Assembly (NCBI GenBank): GCA_963838375.1 | Contig: CAWIQY010000003.1 | Span: 124,001 to 188,000 of the forward strand | DNA from: DVED01 sp963838375 | GTDB taxonomy: Bacteria; Cyanobacteriota; Cyanobacteriia; Cyanobacteriales; Geitlerinemataceae | Reading direction: 5' to 3' | DNA length: 64,000 nucleotides | Part shown: piece by piece, positions 35,650 to 43,854 of the stretch | Layout of the letters: each line of letters starts with the position of its first letter | Numbering within the stretch: the stretch's first letter is position 1 | Notes under the pieces: generated by a model | Databases searched by the model: none | What the model saw: the letters and a program-made list of their open reading frames with translations, nothing else | Told to the model about the DNA's origin: nothing | Program-made: the position numbers and the translations under genes

Positions 35650-35986
35650 TGATAAGCCGCTCCTTCTCTTCCTCAAGTTAGTAAACGATCGATCGTCCGG
35701 GAGATTCAGGGGAACTGGGGATTTAGCCGTTCGAGGGGCGATCTCCCACGGAGCTGGATGGGAAAATTACAAAAAAAAACGACAAGGTTAATTAAACCCC
35801 CAACCGAGGGTTAAATTCTGGTAAATTTTTTACAAATTGTAGCAAATACCATGCCTGCGATCGCCGACAAACAGGGGACACTGACGAAATCGCAAAGGAT
35901 TTCGCCAGAACAGAGGAAATGCTCAAAAAAAAACTTCAGACGTTTGGGTCTGACTTTATTGTGTAGAAGACTGTATTGCGTACAAA
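35650..35986. other. Upstream region of the ammonium transporter
   Basis: No gene between the Amt start and tRNA-Cys. It probably contains the promoter of the Amt group. I did not find a clean NtcA-type GTA-N8-TAC site by eye. A long A/T homopolymer tract (aaaaaaaaaac) lies at about 35770. Confidence 0.4.
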
Positions 35987-36057
35987 AGGGGGCACCCGGA
36001 TTTGAACCGGGGGTCGGAGATTTGCAGTCTCCTGCCTTACCACTTGGCCATGCCCCC
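35987..36057 (-). tRNA. tRNA-Cys (GCA)
   Basis: A 71-nt cloverleaf on the minus strand. The acceptor arm GGGGGCA pairs with TGCCCCC. The D-arm is GCCAAGTGGTAAGGC, the anticodon arm GGAGA-CTGCAAA-TCTCC with anticodon GCA, and the T-arm CCCGG-TTCAAAT-CCGGG. The discriminator is U73, as expected for tRNA-Cys. CCA is not encoded. Confidence 0.96.
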
Positions 36058-36151
36058 AAAAGCGATTTCAGCCTAATCATCATATCAACATTTGACACGA
36101 TCGCCAAGAGTCAAATGTTAGTTGCGGACGATCGATCGTTTACAGTTACGT

Positions 36152-36790
36152 TTACAAACTCTGGCGAACAAACACCGCGCGATAAACCGGTTCTCCTTTA
36201 TCCAAGGTCATTATTTCTCGTTCCGTCGGCATGGGGAAGGGATTTTCCGGTAGCCAGTTGGGGTTGGGACGATCGAACTGGGGACACTCGGCAAATCGAT
36301 CGCACATTTCTCGTGCCACTTCCTCGACATCCGACTGCAACAGCACTTCGCCGCCGGGGCTGAGATGCGCCGCTAATCCATTAACGAGTTTCGGCTGCAC
36401 CACCCGCCGTTTCTGATGTCGCTTCTTGAACCAAGGATCGGGAAATTGAATGGCTACGCGCTGTAGCGTTCCCGGCGGCAGAGTAGCCAGAATGGCGTCT
36501 AGATCGTTGTTCGCGTTACAAAATAAGTAATATAGATTGTTCAATCCCGACTGCTCTCGCCACAGATTGGCATCCTCTACTAAAGATGCGCGAATTTCCA
36601 AACCTAGAAAGTTCCATTCTGGCTGTAATGGTGCCAGTTGGGACAAAAAACGACCCCGCGCACAGCCAATATCTAAGAGGAGGGGTTGGGTGGGGTTAGC
36701 ATAAATTTTCTCCCACTGGGGAAGCGGTACGGGCTGCTGGTATTTTTGGCTGAGAGGGTTGACGTGTTGGCGAACTCGAACGGGGGACAA
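36152..36790 (-). CDS. trmB: tRNA (guanine-N7-)-methyltransferase
   Basis: A 212-residue SAM-dependent enzyme making m7G46 in tRNA. SAM motif I is LLLDIGCARGRFL, then NFLGLEIRASLVEDA and the TrmB signature QFPDPWFKKRHQKRRVVQP. The C-terminal PTEREIMTLDKGEPVYRAVF is also typical. The start is TTG at 36790 (SPVRVRQH); no ATG precedes this in frame. It lies next to tRNA-Cys on the same strand. Confidence 0.92.
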   Translation of the reverse strand: MSPVRVRQHVNPLSQKYQQPVPLPQWEKIYANPTQPLLLDIGCARGRFLSQLAPLQPEWNFLGLEIRASLVEDANLWREQSGLNNLYYLFCNANNDLDAILATLPPGTLQRVAIQFPDPWFKKRHQKRRVVQPKLVNGLAAHLSPGGEVLLQSDVEEVAREMCDRFAECPQFDRPNPNWLPENPFPMPTEREIMTLDKGEPVYRAVFVRQSL

Positions 36791-37464
36791 TGGTAAGCTC
36801 CTGTCTCGACTGCGTTCGATTTTAGCGCTGTTCGGGTTCGCGATCGACTTTTTATTAGGTGATGGAGTGATTTGAAGACGATGTGAGAGACTTCAGACAA
36901 ATCGATCGTTGACCTCTTTCAATGTACTATAACTTACGCAGTTTATCTATATATAGCGTGTTTTTGCTATGTAAAATGCTTTGGCACTACCATCAGTAGC
37001 GTTATACTGTCCGTTTCGTTTACCGACAAAATGCCTTCTCACCCTCTTGAATTCCCGTGATATTACCTATAGATTCTTAAAGTTCTCAGCATATATCGAT
37101 ACTTGTGCATAGAAAAAAATATATTTAGTTTGAGAAATCAAGAGAAAGTTACGTGTTTCTCGTGTTGTCATTTCTTTTGCGATCGATTAATCTAGCAAGT
37201 GGATTTGTTTGAATCTTTTTGCGGTTTTCCACAAACTGACGGTATCTATGGAGTTCTCAACGCCGATTAATCCCGACATGAGTATCTAAACCCTTGACGG
37301 GGTAGGAAATCAATTAACACCATAATCATTAGTTTCGGAGAACCGTAATTTTTTATCAAAATTATCATGGGCGATCGGGTCGATCGAGCTTATAGTTGCT
37401 TCCCATCAAAGAAAAAGTAACGCGAAATGTTCTGTCTCTCTTGTAAGAAGAATAGCTAAAATCC
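36791..37464. other. Long intergenic region upstream of the CAP-RTX gene
   Basis: 674 bp, A/T-rich, with no supported ORF. It holds the promoter regions of trmB and the CAP-RTX gene and has no strong hairpin or repeat that I can see. The size suggests regulation of the secreted protein, but no specific site is recognised. Confidence 0.4.
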
Positions 37465-39093
37465 ATGCCTCAAACTTTACCTACCGCCCAAGATCAATTA
37501 ATGCTCGAACTGGTTAACCGAGCGCGGAAAAACCCTCAAGCAGAAGCCGATCGACTCCTCGGTGGCGATCTCAATGAAGGACTCGCTTCGGGAACCATTT
37601 CTACAGCAGCTAAGCAACCTTTGGCATTTAACCTCAATCTTAATGCGGCTGCCGAAGGACATAGCCAATGGATGCTCGATAACAATGTTTTCTCTCATAC
37701 GGGTGCCAATGGTAGCAGTTCGGGAACTCGCATGGCAGACGCCGGATACCCCTTTACTGGGGGTTGGGGACGAGGAGAAAATCTTGCTTGGAAAGGAACT
37801 ACCGGGAGCGTTAACTTCACTCAGTTCGTCATCAATAATCACGATAACCTGTTCGTTGATGATGGGGTCGCAGGTCGGGGACATCGTAAAAATTTGATGA
37901 ATGCTTCGTACCGCGAGGTGGGAATTTCGTCACTCGAGGGACCCTTCACGACCAGTAGCGGTAGAACCTACAATTCCGTGATGAGTACCCAGGATTTTGC
38001 GTATTCCAGCAATCGCGGTCCGTTCCTCACAGGTGTTGCTTACACCGATGCCGTCACGGATGACGATTTTTATACCGTCGGTGAAGGGTTAGGCGGTGTA
38101 ACCGTGACGGCGGTGGATACCTCGAATCCGAGTAATACTGCCAGTACCACAACTTGGAGTTCGGGGGGATACACCCTAGAGTTATCTACCGGAAATTACA
38201 ATGTCACCTTCTCGGGAGACTTCAATAATGATGGACAGAACGATACGGTTACTCAATCGGTAACGATTGGTTCGGAAAACGTCAAAGTTGACCTGACTAC
38301 CGATACTATTAACTTTGCGCCTACACCGACATCTGGCAGCGATAATTTAACGGGCAGTCTTGGGAATGATATTATCAATGCTTTAGGGGGTAACGACACT
38401 GTTAGCGGTGGAGGTGGTAACGATACCCTTCTGGGTGCTGGTGGAAAGGATTTACTCAATGGCGAAGCCGGAGACGATCGACTGATCGGAGGTGGCGGCA
38501 ACGACGAAATTAATGGTGGCGATAGCAACGACACGCTTTTTGGTCAGGCGGGAGACGATTTGCTTAATGGCGGAGATGATAACGATATTGTCAATGGTCA
38601 AGCAGGAGACGATTTGCTGAAGGGGGATGCGGGCAACGATCGGCTAAATGGTGGTACAGAAAACGATACGCTTTTTGGCGGAGACGATCGTGATACGCTT
38701 ATCGGTCATAATGGCGACGATTTGCTAACGGGTAATTCTGGAAATGATATTTTAAATGGAGGTAACGGGAACGATACGCTTATTGGAACCGATGAGAGCG
38801 CTGCGGGTGTTGGCGAACGGGATGTTCTCCGGGGAAATGCTGGGAGTGATGTATTTGTTCTGGGAGACGGAACGCAAGCTTATTATCTAGGGAATGCGGG
38901 AAGCGATCGGGCTATAGTCGCCGACTTCAGCGTCGGGGAAGATCTGATTCAGCTTCATGGTAGTGCAGCTTCGTACCAACTTCGGGAAGCCAATGGTCAC
39001 ACTCAAATTCGCGATTCGGGCGATGTAGTGGCGATCGTGCAAAATACCACCAATCTAGATTTGAGCGATTCTAATGTCTTCAGCTACGTATAG
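37465..39093 (+). CDS. CAP-domain protein with RTX calcium-binding repeats, secreted
   Basis: A 542-residue modular protein. Residues about 5-185 are a CAP/SCP domain: LVNRARKNPQAEADRLL, EGHSQWMLDNNVFSHTG, GENLAWKG and GHRKNLMN. Residues about 188-290 form a beta domain (TAVDTSNPSNTASTTTW, FSGDFNNDGQNDT). Residues about 292-455 are 15 or so GGxGxDxLx nonapeptide repeats (for example GGGGNDTLLGAGGKDLLNG) that bind Ca2+. The C-terminal tail has a QLHGSAASYQL-like cap. There is no N-terminal signal peptide, and RTX proteins are usually exported by type I secretion using the C-terminus. The secretion genes are not in this window. Role unknown, likely extracellular. Confidence 0.88.
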   Translation: MPQTLPTAQDQLMLELVNRARKNPQAEADRLLGGDLNEGLASGTISTAAKQPLAFNLNLNAAAEGHSQWMLDNNVFSHTGANGSSSGTRMADAGYPFTGGWGRGENLAWKGTTGSVNFTQFVINNHDNLFVDDGVAGRGHRKNLMNASYREVGISSLEGPFTTSSGRTYNSVMSTQDFAYSSNRGPFLTGVAYTDAVTDDDFYTVGEGLGGVTVTAVDTSNPSNTASTTTWSSGGYTLELSTGNYNVTFSGDFNNDGQNDTVTQSVTIGSENVKVDLTTDTINFAPTPTSGSDNLTGSLGNDIINALGGNDTVSGGGGNDTLLGAGGKDLLNGEAGDDRLIGGGGNDEINGGDSNDTLFGQAGDDLLNGGDDNDIVNGQAGDDLLKGDAGNDRLNGGTENDTLFGGDDRDTLIGHNGDDLLTGNSGNDILNGGNGNDTLIGTDESAAGVGERDVLRGNAGSDVFVLGDGTQAYYLGNAGSDRAIVADFSVGEDLIQLHGSAASYQLREANGHTQIRDSGDVVAIVQNTTNLDLSDSNVFSYV

Positions 39094-39126
39094 CCATTAG
39101 ATCGCAGCCAGAGAACCGATGAAAAA

Positions 39127-39155
39127 AAGGGGAACACGACAATGTTCCCCTTTTT
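39127..39155 (+). terminator. Rho-independent terminator after the CAP-RTX gene
   Basis: The perfect stem aggggaaca/tgttcccct with a 4-nt loop, flanked by an A-run and tttttttt, lies 34 bp after the stop. It is likely bidirectional with respect to the convergent DUF3386 gene. Confidence 0.85.
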
Positions 39156-39211
39156 TTTCTCAGGAAATCTGTTCCCGAGATGGTATCGATGTAGTCCAAA
39201 ACGCGCGATCG

Positions 39212-39865
39212 CTACACCAGTGCGGGTTCAAGTAACTTCACATTGGCGAAGCTGTATTCTGAGGTATGGGTTTTACCGTTTTCCTCAGTTTTAATGACGC
39301 GGCTGGTCAAAATGTAATAATCGCCGATTTTTTCGTAGTTATCTTCAAACTCGCTGCGTCCGCCTTTGACATCACCCGTCTCGGGATCGCGATAAATAGA
39401 GTCATAGCGATGGGAGAGATAGCCTTCGCCAGTGTCGTGAGTGCTGAAATTATTGATGGTGACAACGACATTGTGGATTTTGCGGTGAACCAAGCATACT
39501 TCACGATCGCGGACTTTGTAGCGATCGCCAGAAGATTTACCACCGACGAGAATTTCCACCGCTCCCGTGTCGTCGGTTTCCCCTAAACTGAAGGTATTGT
39601 TGCCATGGGTTTTTTCAAAACTCCGGCGGATACGGTGAATGGCAATTTCCCAGAGTTGGTTTTGAATCTCCTTTTTCACCGCTTCATCGGAAACCTCGGA
39701 AACTTCAGCCGACAGATCCGGTTTGACTTTGGCTGTTGCCGTAAAGACTTCGTCTCCCTGCTTCAGGGTAATCTCTGTGGTGTAGCCGGGAAAGTTGTTA
39801 TCCCAGGTGTAGCGATTTTCGTAGGCAGCACGCATGATTTCCCGTGCTTCCATCTGCTCAGTCAT
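39212..39865 (-). CDS. DUF3386 family protein
   Basis: A 217-residue soluble protein of a cyanobacteria/plastid-lineage family (DUF3386). Characteristic blocks are REIMRAAYENRYTWDNNFPG, ISTHDTGEGYLSHRYDS-like (here NNFSTHDTGEGYLSHRYDS) and the C-terminal SEYSFANVKLLEP. It is rich in predicted beta strands, with no signal peptide. Function unknown. It is followed downstream by nothing co-directional until the terminator region; upstream on the same strand is the CRR7-type gene. Confidence 0.82.
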   Translation of the reverse strand: MTEQMEAREIMRAAYENRYTWDNNFPGYTTEITLKQGDEVFTATAKVKPDLSAEVSEVSDEAVKKEIQNQLWEIAIHRIRRSFEKTHGNNTFSLGETDDTGAVEILVGGKSSGDRYKVRDREVCLVHRKIHNVVVTINNFSTHDTGEGYLSHRYDSIYRDPETGDVKGGRSEFEDNYEKIGDYYILTSRVIKTEENGKTHTSEYSFANVKLLEPALV

Positions 39866-39970
39866 ATGGATCTCCCAATCTTGGATAGTTGGGGCAGTCT
39901 CGATCGCCGTTATGGCAAATTTTGCCCCGATCGCATTTTAAGACATTCCCTCGACTCCCGACGATTTCGG

Positions 39971-40225
39971 TTATTTCTCCAACCGGATGGCGTACCATTG
40001 GAGATATTCTCCCGGAGCTAGATCGAAGTCGCAAGCCGTTTCCATCAGATATCGCGCTTGGTCTTCGACAGAGGTGAAGGATTGTAAATCTCTGGGTAAC
40101 TGGGTTTGGCGGGTGGCTAAGAGGTTTTGGAGTTTGTCTAATAATTCGGCAGCGGTGAGAATTTGCTCCGATTGATGGGTTTCGAGCACGACGAAATGAT
40201 CTTCTGAATAGAGAGATTCTGACAT
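39971..40225 (-). CDS. CRR7-type protein (chlororespiratory reduction 7 family)
   Basis: An 84-residue soluble protein matching the CRR7 family: HFVVLETHQSEQILTAAELL, LPRDLQSFTSVEDQARYL and the C-terminal LAPGEYLQWYAIRLEK. In plants CRR7 is needed for the chloroplast NDH complex. The cyanobacterial form is a small conserved protein thought to be linked to NDH-1. The whole family length is present. Confidence 0.82.
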   Translation of the reverse strand: MSESLYSEDHFVVLETHQSEQILTAAELLDKLQNLLATRQTQLPRDLQSFTSVEDQARYLMETACDFDLAPGEYLQWYAIRLEK

Positions 40226-40439
40226 TCTTTTGCTTTGTGCCTTCCCGAACTAGAGAAATAATGTGACTTTTGCGATCGTCCTGAATTGTGATGAATGGTG
40301 TAAATAGCGCTGACTTTTCATCTTCACACTATACCACCCCGATCGCCAACCCTTGATTTCCCAGAACCCTGTGTAGGTTCTCGGGAATCACCCATTTGTT
40401 TTGAGTTGTGTTTCGGTGAGCAACGCCGTCGGTGACACC

Positions 40440-40962
40440 GATGTTCGCGTTTGAGCGTGCGAACTCGAGAAAAGGAGTAGCAACCCGGTGAGCTGACATT
40501 ACGAGTGTCACTTCTGGATCGATTGAACTGCGATCGCGCTTTCGATCCCAATTTCACCCCGTAATCTGTCATCATTGTTACATAACCAATATGAGATTCA
40601 ACCCGATCGTCTTCGAGCGCAATTTTTCCCAAGGTACTCACATATAACTCTTGGGGATCGGATTCGATTAACTGATTTAAAAATGTTTGAAACGATTCTA
40701 CGGTTTGAGGATCGATGCTATTAGTTGTCGTAAATATTAATCGATCGGGCATCACTTGCAATTGAATGACGATCGGCTCAAGAGACGAACTGCAATTAAA
40801 TTTGATAGCATTTTCCAAAAGTTCGTTAGCGATACAGCTCACTGCGCTTTTAAGTTCCAGAGCAGAAGTCTGGAGTGGTGAAAAGATCTCATTTTTCCGG
40901 TAGATGTGGAGAACGTGCAAGTTGCCAACGCGACTCCGGAACCGATCGAGATCTGACCGCAT
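40440..40962 (-). pseudogene. slr1658-type HATPase-like regulator, decaying copy
   Basis: The centre encodes ELKSAVSCIANELLENAIKFN, then LIFTTTNSIDPQTVESF and IGYVTMMTDYGVKLGSK. This parallels the intact gene at 32113-32715. After GSK the homologous ending (DPEVTLVMSAH..., in place of DPEAIAVTTMV) continues in a different frame near 40540, so there is a frameshift. The N-terminal RWRNNSLSADF-type region is missing or altered, with an in-frame stop just upstream (about 40998). It is probably a relic of a second partner-switching locus. Confidence 0.65.
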
Positions 40963-41259
40963 TTCATCAAGCGATGTTGAGAAATTATCCTCTGGCTAAG
41001 CCTTCGAGAGCGTGTCACTTCAACTTAGCTAACTCGCCCAAAAGCAGGAGAATCGAGATTGGCGATCGTGTTTCTCCTAACCCGATTAAGTTCAGACCTT
41101 CTGACACTTTTGTTCGGGGAACCGAATTCCACTATTGGGAATATCATAAAGTTAGCGTATTCTATTAAGTGTCGGTCGAAGCGCGCGATCGAAGATTTGG
41201 CAAATGCGAAACTCGGCTCGATCCCTGAGCTGGAAGCGGTCTTTCCCTCGTGGGGCAAA

Positions 41260-43009
41260 ATGATGACATACTGGGAATTTTTAATCCAACAAGAAGGCGA
41301 TGTAGCTTGGCTGCCTCTCAAGTCAAGCCAGACGGACATTTTAGCCGGTCGCTATCGGGTGATGGCTCGATCGGCGATGGCAAACACTGCCGTCGAACTG
41401 TGCATCAGCTACGAGCGTCCCCATGCCCCCAATGTCGAACCACAGACCTATAAACGCACTAAGCAAACCAATGCCGATGGGTTGATGGTGGTTCTGCCCT
41501 ACACGGATTTTACATCAGGGATGTGGCAGTTGAGCTGTTCGGGTCTTTCGGGCGAGGGTGCAGCCGCATCGGATTGGCAGTATGCTGTTCGGTTGCGCGT
41601 TTTGCCCCAGGTTGCCCAAGCTATGACCCCAGAACCGGAAAAACCGTCCGCACCCACGACGCCATTTTATCGCTTGAGTTTGGAGCCAGAGGCACTGACT
41701 GTCAAGCCTCGGGATCGCTCGATTGTTGTGTCGGGAAGGATTGAAGCGACTCAACCCCTCGATCGATTGCACCTGCGAATTCGCCTGCGCGACCCCCAAA
41801 CGGCTAAATCGGTGGTGACAACCCAACGAATTTTACCGTCAGGAGAACCTCCCGCTCGTTTCTGCTACAGTATTAACCTACCGTTTCCAGATAGACCTCA
41901 ACTGTTGCTGGGGGAAATTCTGCTCTGCGACACTCACCCCACCGTTCTCGACAGTCGATCGTTTACGGTAACAGCCAGCGTGGATGCACTGCTCGGTGCG
42001 ATCGACGAGAAACTGGCACAACGGACGGAGGTCAGAGTGGAGGAATGGGTCGATCGCACCTCGGACAACTATCCCGAACCGCCTCGCCTCCCTTCTGTGC
42101 GGACGTGGAAGGAACCCCAAGAAGTATCTTCTCCCGAAGATCTCCACGCTCTTCCCCCTTTGCTAAATCCCAAAGCCTCGACGAAATTTATGGCAAAACG
42201 ATCGATCGCTTTGCCGTTTGAGGAAAACCCTCCCCCATCTTCCCCGGAACCCAAATCTCCCAGTTTGGAGAAAAAATCTAAAGAGGGTGGGATCGGGGAT
42301 CGAAAGGATGAGATATTAGCCTCCACTTCCCCAGCACCCGTCTCCCAAGAAGAGCGTGTTGAAGAGCCAAAAGTTATTCAGTTACCCATTACCAGCGAGC
42401 GCTTTACCTCGCGATTGAACGAACTGGTGAAGGATAAGGCGGAATTGGAGCCGTGGTTGGAAGCAGAAGTTTCTACTGAGGGTAATCCCTTTATCTGGAA
42501 TGGGGAAAGCCAGCCGCAATCGGGTATTCCCGACTGGGCAGCTTATGAAATTGTCGTCGAAGAGGAAACACGCGATCGAGTCGCCTCCGCCACCCGCCCT
42601 CACGACGGCTCAAACCGAAATTCCCAGTTTACTGCAACTGCCGGCAGACCAACCCATCCCCCTGCCCACGCTCGTGGTTCCCAATGGTAAACTCTCCTCG
42701 GGGCGGGCGGTTACGCTACGAGTCCGGTTGCCCCAGGTGAAGTCTCGGATTTACGTGAAGTTGTGGGTTCACGATCGGCAAAACCACATGATTCTGGAAG
42801 AACCGCGCTGGATTACCGATTTCTTGCCCATGGGGTCTGGAGAAGAGGAGACGATGATCCAAATTACGCTCCCCCACGGTGCGTTGGAGGTACAATTTGA
42901 AGCGATCGCCGTTGAAGCCCTCACCCAGCGGGAAAGCGGTAAAGTGACGATCGAACGGCAAGTGCTGCCACCCAGTTCTCCCGTGTTGCCCTTGGAAATG
43001 GGTCGATAG
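41260..43009 (+). pseudogene. Large conserved hypothetical protein with an apparent frameshift
   Basis: Two frames form one protein of about 580 residues. Part 1 (from MMTYWEFLIQQEGDVAWLPL at 41260) covers about 440 residues and reads well to YEIVVEEE near 42570. Homologous reading then continues in another frame (IESPPPPALTTAQTEIPS...) to the stop at 43009. Part 1 has a beta-rich N-terminal domain (GRYRVMARSAMANTAVEL), a second beta domain (RSIVVSGRIEATQPLDRLHL) and a long acidic/Pro-rich linker. Part 2 is another beta domain (RAVTLRVRLPQVKSRIYVKL). I do not recognise a function. The in-frame ATG at 41059 is rejected because its first 67 residues look non-coding. True mutation and sequencing error cannot be told apart. 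Confidence 0.7.
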
Positions 43010-43182
43010 GTTCGCGTTACAATGAACTGTAGTCGGGTGTGTTGAGCCACAGCGAAACCCACCAGGACTGTTAGTAGTTAGGAGCGCCAAGTGCGGGGCG
43101 CAGAGTTAGGCAAATCTTACACTCCCGAACTCTCAAACTACATTGTTCGTGTCACGATCGAAGGTATTCAACGAGGTTATTT

Positions 43183-43428
43183 ATGGCTGTAGAAACACTG
43201 GCTCTGACTCGAGAAAACGTGGAAACCGTCTTGGACGAATTGCGTCCTTATCTGATGGCAGATGGCGGAAACGTCGAAATTGCGGAAATCGATGGACCGA
43301 TCGTCCGTTTGCGGTTGCAAGGCGCTTGCGGTTCTTGCCCGAGCTCCACGATGACGCTAAAAATGGGCATCGAACGCCGTCTGCGGGAGTACATTCCCGA
43401 AATTGCGGAAGTGGAACAAGCGCTGTAG
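43183..43428 (+). CDS. nfu: NifU C-terminal-type Fe-S scaffold protein
   Basis: An 81-residue stand-alone Nfu domain: VLDELRPYLMADGGNVEIAE followed by the cluster-binding CGSC (LQGACGSCPSSTMTLKMGIE). It assembles or transfers 4Fe-4S clusters. In cyanobacteria the small NifU-like protein is important for photosystem I and other Fe-S enzymes. The complete domain is present. The start ATG at 43183 lies after an ggttattt leader. A strong terminator follows. Confidence 0.93.
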   Translation: MAVETLALTRENVETVLDELRPYLMADGGNVEIAEIDGPIVRLRLQGACGSCPSSTMTLKMGIERRLREYIPEIAEVEQAL

Positions 43429-43480
43429 TTAACAGACTTTCTCGCTCCTTAAGGGGCAAGGATTCCTGACATTCTCAAGA

Positions 43481-43522
43481 AGGGGAGTAAAGACTGAAGT
43501 CTTTACTCCCCTTTGTGCTTTC
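43481..43522 (+). terminator. Strong rho-independent terminator after nfu
   Basis: A 15-bp perfect stem (aggggagtaaagact/agtctttactcccct) with a 2-nt spacer in its loop, followed by ttgtgctttc, lies 52 bp after the nfu stop. Confidence 0.85.
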
Positions 43523-43718
43523 AATTCAATCTCCTCCAAAACCTGGAGGTTTCGTTTTGTTGGGGAATTTTATCAAAGAATTGTAAATAAAGCAGAAGGA
43601 TTTGAGGAGTGTGTGCTACAGTTTCACTTGAACAATTTACCTAAATTTTATCCTTTCTTCATCAAATCTTAATAAAGCGATGAATCCATCAATTTAGCTG
43701 GGTTTATTCATCATTAAA

Positions 43719-43741
43719 ATCCGGAAAATCCGGGTTTTTTT
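43719..43741 (+). terminator. Terminator-like hairpin upstream of the fused epimerase gene
   Basis: The stem atccgg/ccgggt with a 5-nt loop and a run of seven T lies about 115 bp before the start codon at 43855. It could end readthrough or act as an attenuator for the downstream group. It argues against a start at 43744, since the T-run abuts that ATG. Confidence 0.6.
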
Positions 43742-43854
43742 CGATGCATTGGGAACACCTTAAGTTTTGGTGGAATGGATGGCGAATGGATGAGAGTTTC
43801 AGGGAAAAATTGTTCGATCGATTGCTTACATATTGCGGAGTATTGAAATTCAGA

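Noticed and set aside
35650..35800. NtcA operator upstream of the ammonium transporter
   Set aside because: I did not find a GTA-N8-TAC match I would defend, so no site is called.
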